Of a DNA stretch of 17,124 nt, positions 1 to 8,565 are shown piece after piece. How positions within the stretch are numbered: the first letter of the stretch is position 1; each line of letters begins with the position of its first letter. A program made the position numbers and the translations under genes. The notes beneath the pieces are model-generated. The model saw only the letters and a program-made list of their open reading frames with translations. It had not been told where the DNA came from and searched no databases. Origin of the DNA: Tieghemiomyces parasiticus. Its lineage: Eukaryota; Kickxellomycota; Dimargaritomycetes; Dimargaritales; Dimargaritaceae. The DNA is taken from contig JANBPT010000991.1 of assembly GCA_027575765.1 (NCBI GenBank), forward strand, positions 1-17,124, read 5' to 3'.

Positions 1-1100
1 CTGGCGATCGGGTCGGCGCGAGCCCCGTAGGGGGTAAATGCGTCGGTGAGGGAGTGGTGGGCGGGGGTAGGCGTAAAGGGAATGGGATGCGGCGTGGCCT
101 CAGTAGATATGGATTGTTCGCTGTCAGGCGGGACTGGGCCCGCGGAGGAACTCGGCCGGGAGGGAGTAGACGGCGCCGAGTCGTTCTCAGCCGACGGAGG
201 CTGTGGGGTGGACGCTATCGAGGACATGGAGGATAACGCCGGCGTCGGTGAAGGTAATTGGCGACCCCCGTATGACAAGCGCTTGTTGAACTTGGGCCCG
301 GCGCCGGCCTGGGTGGCGGTCGCACGTGGGGACTCGGGCGGGGCCATTTGGCGGGTCGGGCGATCCACAGGGTGGGCGGGAGTGGAAACGCCCCGGGTGC
401 GGCGTGGGGTGGTCAAACGGCCCTGGCTCGAGGTGGATCCGGGGTTGGTAGACGAGGCCGGCGGGCGGAGGGCGCTAGGGGAGGCTAAACGAGTTCCGAT
501 CGAGGCGGCCGGGGGTCGGGAGGGCGAGACTATACGGGCTGTCCCGCCCGCTGGGCCGCCCGGGATGGACAGGGAGGGAGGGCCAGCGGCGCTCGTCGTT
601 GGGGAACGGAAGCGTACTGAGGATGCGGATATCCCACCGGTCCGGGCACGCGGGGTGGCACCGCCCGTCCCGGCAGAGGAGACAGACTCCCCGCGGCGAG
701 CCCGGGGAAGGGTGAGGGCTGAGGGTGGGACCAGGCCAGCAGGACTGGGGGACTTAAGCCCGACGTGGGCCGGGGTGATACGAGCTGAGGAGGCAGGCGG
801 GGCCGTGGAGCGTGTTGCAGCCACCGGAGTGGTCTCAGCCGTGGCCAGCCGGACCTGGGTAGTGCGCACAAACATTCCGTGGTTAGGCGGGCAGGTAAAG
901 TAAACCTCGCCATGGACTGAGCCGTCGTTCTTACCCGACGGGCTGTCCAGCTCTACGCCTACCCAGCGGCCGGTGGCAAAAGCCGTGGTACCGATGAAGC
1001 GGATGATGCCCGGGTGGTTTTGAACTTCGCAGCGAGTGCCGACCTGAAGGTTGGAGTTAGCGGCCGGAGCGCCTGGCGGTGGTAGGGTGTGGTCGGCCAT
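1..1100 (-). CDS. DCTN1: CAP-Gly microtubule-binding protein, dynactin large-subunit (p150/Ro-3/Nip100) type, 5' part only
   Basis: The minus frame opens at the ATG at 1098-1100 and has no stop to the left edge (366 codons, no intron needed). Residues about 20-85 form a CAP-Gly domain with the GKNDG motif at 56-60, followed by YFTC and GMFVR. The stretch FATGRWVG and the GMFVR ending fit dynactin p150 better than CLIP-170/Bik1, which usually has FAPG/WAG and IFTR. After residue 90 the chain is low-complexity, rich in Ser, Pro, Thr, Ala and Arg, like the basic linker that helps CAP-Gly proteins hold microtubules. In the family, this subunit links dynein to microtubules and cargo. The coiled coils that would prove dynactin identity lie outside the window, so a CLIP-type protein is the main alternative. 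The start context is GGCATGGCC. The large plus-strand open frame over the same bases is its antisense shadow. Confidence 0.8.
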   Translation of the reverse strand, partial: MADHTLPPPGAPAANSNLQVGTRCEVQNHPGIIRFIGTTAFATGRWVGVELDSPSGKNDGSVHGEVYFTCPPNHGMFVRTTQVRLATAETTPVAATRSTAPPASSARITPAHVGLKSPSPAGLVPPSALTLPRARRGESVSSAGTGGATPRARTGGISASSVRFRSPTTSAAGPPSLSIPGGPAGGTARIVSPSRPPAASIGTRLASPSALRPPASSTNPGSTSSQGRLTTPRRTRGVSTPAHPVDRPTRQMAPPESPRATATQAGAGPKFNKRLSYGGRQLPSPTPALSSMSSIASTPQPPSAENDSAPSTPSRPSSSAGPVPPDSEQSISTEATPHPIPFTPTPAHHSLTDAFTPYGARADPIA

Positions 1101-2406
1101 GCCGTTTCAATTAAAGGTATGGGAAGGGCGGGACCGTAGGAAGAAACGAAGTCAGGGTGGCCTGATGCCAGAGGGGATGGCGTGAATTGTGAACTCAAGA
1201 ACGTCAGCTAGGGTGACAGAGGGATATTTGGGGCGATTGGAAAATGCGGGGAGGACAAATGGAGGTAGGGGTGGCCCCAGATGGGCGATGATTCGGAAAA
1301 CTGGCCCAGGACAGCACAACCTCGCAGGACACGTTGCATGGGAATGAAAAGTCTCAAGGCTGACAAAAGGAGGAGCAAAGAGCTAAAGAATGTCCGGGTA
1401 TCGAATCGACCAACCCGGGGGGCACTGGGATGAGGTACAAGGCGGGGCTCGAGCAGCTGGGCAGTTGCCAAGTGAGAGCTGGCTGGGTTGGAACTCCGCC
1501 AGCGGCCCTACTAGGGAACCACCAGGGGAGCCAGATGGCAGGCTCCGCGATGTGACTGAGGTGGACTGGGCCCAGGGTAGTCATCAATCTACTGCCACCA
1601 GAGAGGTGGCCGAAATTCCCTGCCGTCTCTAGGGCAGTCCCGTTGCAGCAGGGCGAGGCGGAGAAGGCGGGCTGATTAGGTCGACGTACCTGCTAGATGC
1701 CAAGCGCGGTTGGGCCCACCGGCGGACGGGCCACAATGAAGGGGGGGGAGCTCTCCATTAACTGCACAGATATGGTCGAGTCTCAGTGGGCCTGGGAGGG
1801 GTACTTTAGCAGTCAGCGTCGGGGCAAGTCGATGGTATCGGTGCCCAAAGCCTTGCCAAGCACTCCCCCCCTCGCCCCCTTCCGGTGGTAGTCTGTCCAA
1901 AACTCGTCTGTGAGCCACGTAACCTCGGCCGGTTGGATACAGCGGCTTGCGGCGAATGGGTGCCTGGGGCCTGTATACCCTGGGTGAGCTGCTGCCAGCG
2001 ATCTGAGCATGCCGAGCTACGTGCTACTTGTGACTGGTTCCCGTTGCGGCGGATGCACGTGTTTGAAACCAGCCCGTATCGATTCCCCAGCCCCCTACGG
2101 TAGTATCCTATGTGCTTGAGGATTCAACAGAACCGATGCATTATCTGCGCCCCCTGACCACAGCGAGGAAGACGGCTCATGGTAATCGATTAAGGCGCTA
2201 GCCGCTACGTCACTCCCTTCCACCTACACGCAGCCTCTGTCCTCTAATATACCGGGGCCAGGGGGGGGGGGGATGGCGGAGGCTCACAATGACGACAGAA
2301 CCACCCGGTTTTCAATCGCTAACCAGCCAACTTTCACCACCTAGGACCCTAGCCCTCGCGCCTGCCTCCTTCCGAAACCTCGCTCCCCTTGCTAACCCTT
2401 TCCCAT
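1101..2406. other. Divergent intergenic region between CAP-Gly gene and AIFM3-like gene
   Basis: About 1.3 kb between two divergent start codons. Open frames here are short, overlap on both strands and lack recognisable domains. It holds a G8 run at 1741-1748, a G12 run at 2261-2272 preceded by GGGG at 2254-2257, and a CACGTG palindrome at 2056-2061. A small inverted repeat (CCGGGT/ACCCGG) lies near 1394-1418. I infer that it carries both promoters. No clear TATA box is visible close to either start. Confidence 0.6.
2254..2272 (+). repeat. GGGG-CCA-G12 tract (G-quadruplex motif)
   Basis: GGGG at 2254-2257, three bases, then twelve G at 2261-2272. This satisfies the usual four-G-run quadruplex pattern on the plus strand. 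It lies about 135 nt upstream of the AIFM3-like ATG, so it may be in or near that promoter. Confidence 0.8.
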
Positions 2407-4643
2407 ATGCCGCTTCTCACTCTCCAACGCATTCGTCCCTGTTTGCGACTCTACACTTCCCATAGCCACCCACTCTCCCCCAGTTCCCTCAGCCGACCCT
2501 ACCGTCTCTCCCCGCAACTCACCGTCCGCTCATACGCCATGGCCCCCACCAAACACCTCGTCTGCACCGTCCACGATGTCCAGGAGGGCGAGAAGAAGGA
2601 GTTCACCGTGGAGGGGCAAACCATTCTGCTAGCCAAGCTGCAAGGCCAGATCTACGCCGTGTCTTCTCACTGCACGCATTACGGGGCGCCGCTGGCCAAC
2701 GGGGTGCTGTCAGCTAACGGTTGTCTCACCTGTCCCTGGCACGGCGCCTGTTTTAACGTGAAGACCGGCGATATTGAAGACGCCCCAGCCCTTGACCCGC
2801 TGGTCAGTTTCCCGGTGACCGTGGCGAATGGCACCGATGTGTACATCGAGGCCACCGCCGACGACCTCAAGGCCGACCGCCGGCATTACACCTCTTGCGG
2901 CAGCCAAGTGCGCGGTGCGGACGCAGGCCGTGTAGTCATCGTCGGGAACGGGTCCAGCGGTCTGGCCACCGCCGAGGCTCTACGTCAGGTTGGGTACCGC
3001 GGCGCTATCGACGTGATCGGCAAGGAGCCCTACCTGCCCATCGATCGTCCCAAGCTGAGCAAGGCCTTTGACCCGGCCCTCGATAAAATTGCACTCCGCA
3101 CCACCGAGAAATTGGCCAAACAGGACATCCAGGTCCGCACGGGGACCACCGTCACGGGCGTAGACACCCAGCGTAACCAGGTCACCCTGGAGTCCGGCGA
3201 GCAGATCAAGTACAATCACCTGGTCCTGGCCACCGGGGGTAGCCCGCGCTCCCTCCCACTCCCCGGGGTCGACCTGGACAACGTGTTCACCCTGCGAACC
3301 CACGACAACGCCCACGCCATCGCGGCAGCCCTACGTGAACGCGCCGGGGTGACCGCCGGAGACGATGCCGACGCCCAAAAGGACAAGCTGGCCCAGGTTA
3401 AGTTTGTGATCATTGGGTCCAGCTTCATCGGCCTCGAGTACGCCTCGGTGGCCCGTCAGCAGGGCGCTGACGTGGCCGTAGTTGGGGTGGAGGACATTCC
3501 CTTCGCCCGGGTTCTGGGCCCTCAGATCGGTAAGGCACTCACCCAGATGCATCGTGACCAAGGGGTTCGGTTCCATTTGAAGGCCCAGACTACTGCGCTC
3601 CACGCCAACCTGCAGCGCCCTGGCCAGGTAGGCAGCCTAGAACTTAAATCTGGCGAGCGAATCCCGGCCGACGTGGTGCTTATCGCGGTGGGAGTGGCAC
3701 CCAATACCGAGTGGCTACGCGGTAGCGGGGTCCCAGTCCAAGACGATGGGGCCATCAACGTCGACACTCACCTCCGTGTGGAGGGCCTGACCAACGTATA
3801 CGCTGCCGGAGACATCGCCAAGCACCCTTACTGGCTCCAGGATAACCACCCGGTCCGCATCGAGCACTGGAACGTTGCCCAGAATCTCGGTCGCTGCGTT
3901 GCCACCAACATCGCCGGAACTCCCGAGCCGTACCGGCACGTACCCTACTTCTGGACCGCCCAGTACGGCAAAAGTCTGCGCTACTGTGGCCACGCCACGG
4001 ACTATGACGACGTGATTATCCTCGGCAATGTCGCTGAGGGTAAGTGGGCGGCCTTCTATACGAGTAAGTACATATTGGGGGAAAGCTTGTATTGGCTTGA
4101 ACCTAGGCTCGGTGGGAATTGCCGAAGTGCTAAGTTCTAGAACGAAGATTTAACCGCGCATTAAGCGCTGAACGCCACCAACCCTCCACTAATTCTCCCA
4201 ACCGTAGAGAAGGACAAGGTCCTGGCCGTGGCCTCCCTCAACTACGACCCTATCGTGTCCAAGAGCGCCCAACTGGTAAGTGTCACGATAGCAAGGCTTG
4301 ACTGGCACATATTCTGTGTTGAATTTGGCCAGACCCCTCTTGTCAGTCATCCAACCTGGGCTTACTAATCATCTCGCTCACCAATTATCCGTGTATTCTC
4401 CTACTCCTCTCTACTTTAGCTGAACGATGGACAAATGCCTCCTGCTACTGACATACGCAACGGTAAGCATGAAGGGGATCTGGTGCCACGAGTGGCCTGG
4501 TCCTTTGCTCATCTTTAATGTACATAATTGTAAGGATTAGCTTTTTGATGTCTAAGGACTCACCGACTCCTTCTCAACCATCATCCCCATTACGTGGTCA
4601 CCACACTGTATTGTTCGATACAGGAACGGCCAAGATTATCTAA
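2407..4643 (+). CDS. AIFM3: Rieske [2Fe-2S] / FAD-NAD(P)H oxidoreductase, AIFM3-like, four exons
   Basis: Exons 2407-4063, 4208-4275, 4420-4462 and 4624-4643 encode 595 residues, close to human AIFM3 (605). All introns have GTAAGT/GTAAGC donors and AG acceptors. Exon 2 gives KKDKVLAVASLNYDPIVSK, typical of the family's C-terminal domain. The Rieske ligands are Cys89, His91, Cys109 and His112. The FAD-binding GNGSSG is at 180-185, a second Rossmann motif (IIGSSFIGLE) binds NAD(P)H, and VYAAGDIA is the C-terminal FAD motif. The family is thought to transfer electrons from NAD(P)H through FAD to the Rieske cluster; the physiological acceptor is unclear. The first 44 residues have no acidic residue and contain several Arg, like a mitochondrial presequence; a second in-frame ATG (2539-2541, Met45) begins just before the Rieske domain. 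The open frame also extends upstream of 2407 without another ATG, to a TTG at 2389. Confidence 0.92.
4064..4207 (+). other. Intron 1 of AIFM3-like gene
   Basis: 144 nt, GTAAGT donor, ACCGTAG acceptor, inserted after the first base of a Lys codon. If it is retained, translation continues in frame for about 25 codons to a TAG at 4138-4140 and loses the C-terminal domain. Introns 2 (4276-4419) and 3 (4463-4623) are of similar size. Confidence 0.85.
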
Positions 4644-6437
4644 ACTCCCTACGGCGGATGTTGAGCGCAGTTAGTTATAGTTGTATCTGAACCGACCGAT
4701 ATTGACTAGCCAACCCTCTCTGGCGAGCCTGATCTTCTACATGGTAAATTGTTTTATATTAAAGGCACTTTCTGATTGAAGACGGTGGGTCATATTAGTG
4801 CCGAGTCGATCGAAATGTCACCTGTATGGAAGGAGCTGCATGCCAGTTACGTTCCGATTCTACTAACAAGTTCAAGTGCAAGTGGCAGAGGCGTACCGAT
4901 TGGACTGGTCTACTTGGAGCTACCGGTGAGCCAAGTCTGGTACCAACGGCTGCCAAATGACACTTCCGTCAAGCATGGCGCCGAGCGGCCTACTGTTCCT
5001 ACGCTGTATCATTTCTGCGGCACCAGAGACTGGTTCTCCGCCAGGATTAGACAAGCCACCACGTTGGGCAATTTTTAGGCACACAACCTAACGTTTGCTT
5101 GTCGGGGGAGCGACCTTGGAAAGGCAAAGCGCCAATGATTAAGGATTCGAGGGTCCACGATCCCGACTGACCACTTGCGGCACGCCGCTGATCAATCATC
5201 TACGGCTGGCCTAAACGCTTACGCGCTAAGGAGGACCTTAGTCTCCGTAGGTGGTGGGGGGGGGGTAGAGGTGACCCTAGCTCGCTCCCACAAACGGCGT
5301 GTATTTCAAAACCATTCGCCTGCCGCGGCTCAAGATCCATGGAACCGTATAGCGGTTCGTATCTCGTGCTGTCAAGTGATAGGTTGGGCCCCTTGAAAGA
5401 TCGTCACAGTCCCCAGCATGCCTAGCGCTGATAATTGGTCAATGCGGATGGGAAACCCAATCTGAATTGGTAGGCAGTTAGGACCCCGGCCAGGGTTTGG
5501 AGCAGCGCCTAACTGTGCTTGTCCTAATGGGTTGAGACCGATAAGCCTGCTCACAGTACGCTCATCAGGCCGACTGGTTCTGACAGGGGATTACAAAGGA
5601 GCGTCCGCACCATGGTACAGATATGGAGCGACCCGTCTACGGAGGTTGGGCAGATAGGGCTGGAAGAGTGTGCGCCAAGGGAGGTCCCGACGGTGAAGAA
5701 AAGGAATCTCAACTCAACCACGACCCACTTTGAACGGACAGATAGCAAGGTGCCGTCCTACCACCATCCCAATGTGCTATATAAGCCCCCTCCAATTCGA
5801 CAATACCGGGCTCAGAAGCTACCTGGTAGCCCGTTCCTTTAGGGGGGAAATGATTGTGGGATGTAATAGTTCGGACAGGGCAGAGTTGCCCCCCCCCCTG
5901 GGGGGGGGTATAGAACTCAACAGGGGAGCAACCTTACGCTGCCCGGTTTATTCGATTGGCCTGGCCGCTTCGCTAGCTTGTGAAAGCCACGGGTCAATGA
6001 CGGATACAGCCAGCATCCGCATCGCCTTGCTCAAGTGACTTGGGCCATCCCCCCTCCCTCGTAGGCTTCCTTGGGATTCCCCAGTCCGTAGCGGGGACGG
6101 CGAAGGGGGGTGGAACACGCATATACCGTAGAGCTGGCCAACCTGGCCGTGACTATACAGCGTTTTGAGGGTACGTGTGTCGCCAATAGCATCCCCGCCC
6201 GACCGTGGGCCTTGAATTTGGCTTTTCCCGTGCCCCACCCACAGGGCACATACCAAATGACGATCGTCCCTTGTAGCCCTTCCATCGCCAGCCCTCTCTG
6301 ACACTATGCACTGCTGATTGAGCTGCAATTGGCACGTGCTCAGCATTACCCACCCCCCCCCCTTGTCCTGCACCGCCACCACTCCGCTGTCTTCCTTTCA
6401 CGCGCTCCCGTGCCCATTCGCCCTGGCCTGCCCGCCC
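4644..6437. other. Intergenic region without a recognisable gene (left part)
   Basis: About 1.8 kb after the AIFM3-like stop. ATTAAA at 4758-4763, 115 nt past the stop, is a possible polyadenylation signal. The longest open frames (near 4776-5078 plus and 5948-6382 minus) have mixed codon use, no known motif and no third-position C/G bias, so I treat them as chance. Other visible items are a G10 run at 5256-5265, a C10-T-G9 inverted repeat at 5889-5908, a C10 run at 6353-6362, a TATATAAG at 5778-5785 and a CACGTG at 6333-6338. Confidence 0.6.
5889..5908. repeat. C10-T-G9 inverted repeat
   Basis: Ten C (5889-5898), one T, then nine G (5900-5908). It is a near-perfect homopolymeric palindrome in gene-free DNA. 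Single strands could fold into a G-C stem with a minimal loop, or the G run could join a quadruplex. Confidence 0.85.
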
Positions 6438-6444
6438 TATAAAA
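6438..6444 (+). promoter_or_regulatory. TATA-like box
   Basis: TATAAAA in a C-rich context, 24 nt before the ATG of a doubtful ORF. It is the best TATA match in the 4644-8565 gap. Confidence 0.35.
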
Positions 6445-6467
6445 CCCCACTACTTCCCACATTAGTC

Positions 6468-7068
6468 ATGGAGAGCCTGATGAGACTTTACCTTTTGCCT
6501 ACCATTATACGAGCCAGCCTCGATCCCACTCGAACGCTTTCCCTTTTTTCCGTTATTCAGCCCCGCCTGCCTCACCCATTAAGGCAATCCGGCTCCCCAG
6601 TGGCGGTCCGACAGGTAAGCGGCGATTGCCCCTATTGGGCTGTATTTCGGAACGTTACTGTGTATTGGGATTTAGCAAATACTTGTTCTATGTCTGAGTC
6701 ACTGTTTTTGGAAGCGCCTGGTGGTAGGTGGGCTGTTGCCAACTTTCCCCACTCCCTCGCTGTCTTCGCCGGCGTTTCATCTGATTTCTGTCGCCCCTCA
6801 CCTCCTGCAGGGCGAATGTTGTCGGAATGTTGTCGGTGTGTGGGGCACTGAGGGGGTGGGGACGGAGGCTGGTATTCGCACTCTGGTGATCCGTATCCGA
6901 TGTCCCTTACCCGTTATTCACCCCGTGGATCCCTCCCTTCCCCTGGGCTTGAAGGCGAACTGGGTTCGCAGCTACTTGACAGCGGGGTGCGTTTTATCGT
7001 TTCAAATTGGCTTCTATTGTCGTTTGACTCATTCACAGCACGATATCAATTTGGTTAAATTGCCCTAG
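6468..7068 (+). CDS. Doubtful two-exon hypothetical ORF with presequence-like start
   Basis: A TATAAAA box (6438-6444) is followed 24 nt later by ATG at 6468-6470. The first segment (6468-6614, 49 codons) reads as an Arg- and Leu-rich, almost acid-free chain resembling a mitochondrial presequence, and ends exactly at CAG|GTAAGC. A pyrimidine-rich stretch with a CTGAT branch-like site leads to CTGCAG at 6805-6810. Joining there keeps phase and gives 85 more codons to a TAG at 7066-7068. Against it, the second segment has codon use unlike the neighbouring genes and no known domain, includes an 11-bp direct duplication (6814-6835), and the TATA box is too close to leave a normal leader. The first segment could instead splice elsewhere, or the whole may be chance. 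I do not recognise the product. Confidence 0.2.
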
Positions 7069-8565
7069 GGTTTCATATTCTGATTACTAGCCTTTTGTAG
7101 CGCGCGGGCAACGCCCATGTCGAACTTGACGGTAGTCGGGTTCGCACGCGACTGTTTTGTGGGTACCAGCTTAACGCGGATACCTTTGGTCGCGGCAGAG
7201 ACTGTGAGCTTTCTCGCCACTAGACCCACTATACGTATCTAGGTTTAGCCCAGCGTCCGGTTGGGCCATGGTGCTAAAGTATCATTCTGTTTTTCTTCTC
7301 ATACTTGCACACTACGCCCAGCTAATCCGGGCCGTGTGTCGGTTTTTGCCTACTGCTGGCGATATTCCCGCTAAATATATATATGGTTTACGCGCGCCAA
7401 CCAACTGTCCGGTTGCCGTTTATTTTTGGCGACCAACCCTCCTTCGCCGCCCCCAACGTTCAACCCATAGAGACGTCTCACTAATAGCACCCTGCCGCCG
7501 CCCTCTCCCCATTATACTGCCTCTTTTTCCCAACCCTCCCACTGACTACCCTCGCATACTTGTCGCTGACCACCCTGCCCTTAGCGAGAGACCCCTAGCC
7601 GCTAAACACGCGTCTACGTCAACCTAGGTCCAAGGGAACCCCTGTATTTTTGCTTATGCGCACTGCCTTGGCCTGTCGTTCGACCTTGCCGGTTAAACTT
7701 TACAGCGTAAGTGGCGTAATGCAAAATAAGGTATTGAAGGTAGAGGCCTACAGTGCTACCCATCTCCCCATTCCGAGCCATGCGCGGCCCATCGCCAATG
7801 CGTATGGAGCACAGGGTCAAAGTGGGGACGTGATAGCTCAGCCTCCGCCTATCCTTACTGCTTGCAAAGCCCTGGGCGACTACCGCTCTTTCACGTGCCC
7901 TCCCGTGCGACGCTTTAATATCGACGATGAAAGGGGATGGGGGGGGGGGGCTGCCGACCGCCTGTCCGCTTCATTGAGGAGGACAGGGTTGCAAGACTCG
8001 CGCCCCGCCCCCTTTCCATGCCCACTAACGGCGTGACTCGTTTCAAAATTTTCAGCTGCCAGTCTCCCTTCCCGTCCAAACCTCTGGGCTTGGCTCCGAG
8101 TAAAACCTACCCCGGCCGCCCGCCCTCGCGAGCATCCCCCCTTCCATATTCTAACCCCTCTGCGCTCTCAACTCTTTGCCATTCCGTACCGTCCTCTTTC
8201 GCCATTCCAACCCATCTCTCGCGTCCGCACCCCTTGTCTGCCACGACAGTCATCCGCTCCTCACTGTACGCCGTGTCCTGTATTTTCCGGCGCTATCACG
8301 TGCTAGTGTTTAAATTCCCGAGCCTCCACCAACGCCAGACCCACAGCACTCCTCGTCACACGCATCAGTAGTCGCTGCAAGGCCTTATCATACCGCATCA
8401 ATTGTCGCGCAGCCCATATATCCCTGTAATTTGTATTTGGCGCCCATCCGCGGCCACTTGCCGAGACGCTACGTCGCTTCACTGCTACTCCTCTTCCCCT
8501 CCCCGCCTCTCTGCGACGCAGTCCTTATCCTCTCCTCCGCTCCTTTCACATAAGCTCTTTCTGCC
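7069..8565 (+). other. Upstream region and probable promoter of the ABCD transporter
   Basis: About 1.5 kb without a convincing gene. From about 8040 to 8565 the plus strand becomes strongly pyrimidine-rich, as often seen in fungal promoters and leaders; a similar stretch precedes the G3BP-like gene. Two CACGTG palindromes (7892-7897 and 8297-8302) could be bHLH-type sites. GGGG at 7933-7936 followed after two bases by a G12 run at 7939-7950 forms a G-quadruplex motif. There is no strong TATA box near the start codon. Confidence 0.5.
7933..7950 (+). repeat. GGGG-AT-G12 tract (G-quadruplex motif)
   Basis: GGGG at 7933-7936, AT, then twelve G at 7939-7950. It lies about 615 nt upstream of the ABCD transporter ATG. 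Confidence 0.8.

Noticed and set aside
46..903. 285-codon plus-strand open frame
   Set aside because: It is antisense to the CAP-Gly gene. The minus frame encodes a clear domain, while this one is Gly/Ala/Arg-rich without motifs, as expected for a shadow of GC-biased codons.
1394..1418. CCGGGT/ACCCGG hairpin with a TCGA-containing loop, considered as a tRNA T-arm
   Set aside because: No acceptor stem, anticodon arm or A box can be found at the right spacing on either strand.
2389..2406. TTG at 2389 as the AIFM3-like start
   Set aside because: An in-frame ATG follows at 2407, and non-ATG initiation is not needed to explain the protein.
4776..5078. 100-codon plus open frame after the AIFM3-like gene
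   Set aside because: It lacks an ATG at its beginning (TTG), has no codon bias like the neighbours, and has no recognisable motif.
5778..5785. TATATAAG as a promoter
   Set aside because: No open frame or recognisable RNA gene follows it.
5948..6382. 144-codon minus open frame and its overlapping frames
   Set aside because: Several frames on both strands are open over the same bases and none has biased codon use or a known domain.
6476..6482. CTGATGA considered as a snoRNA C box
   Set aside because: The first base is not a purine, no D box with terminal stem is visible at a suitable distance, and it falls inside the doubtful leader ORF.
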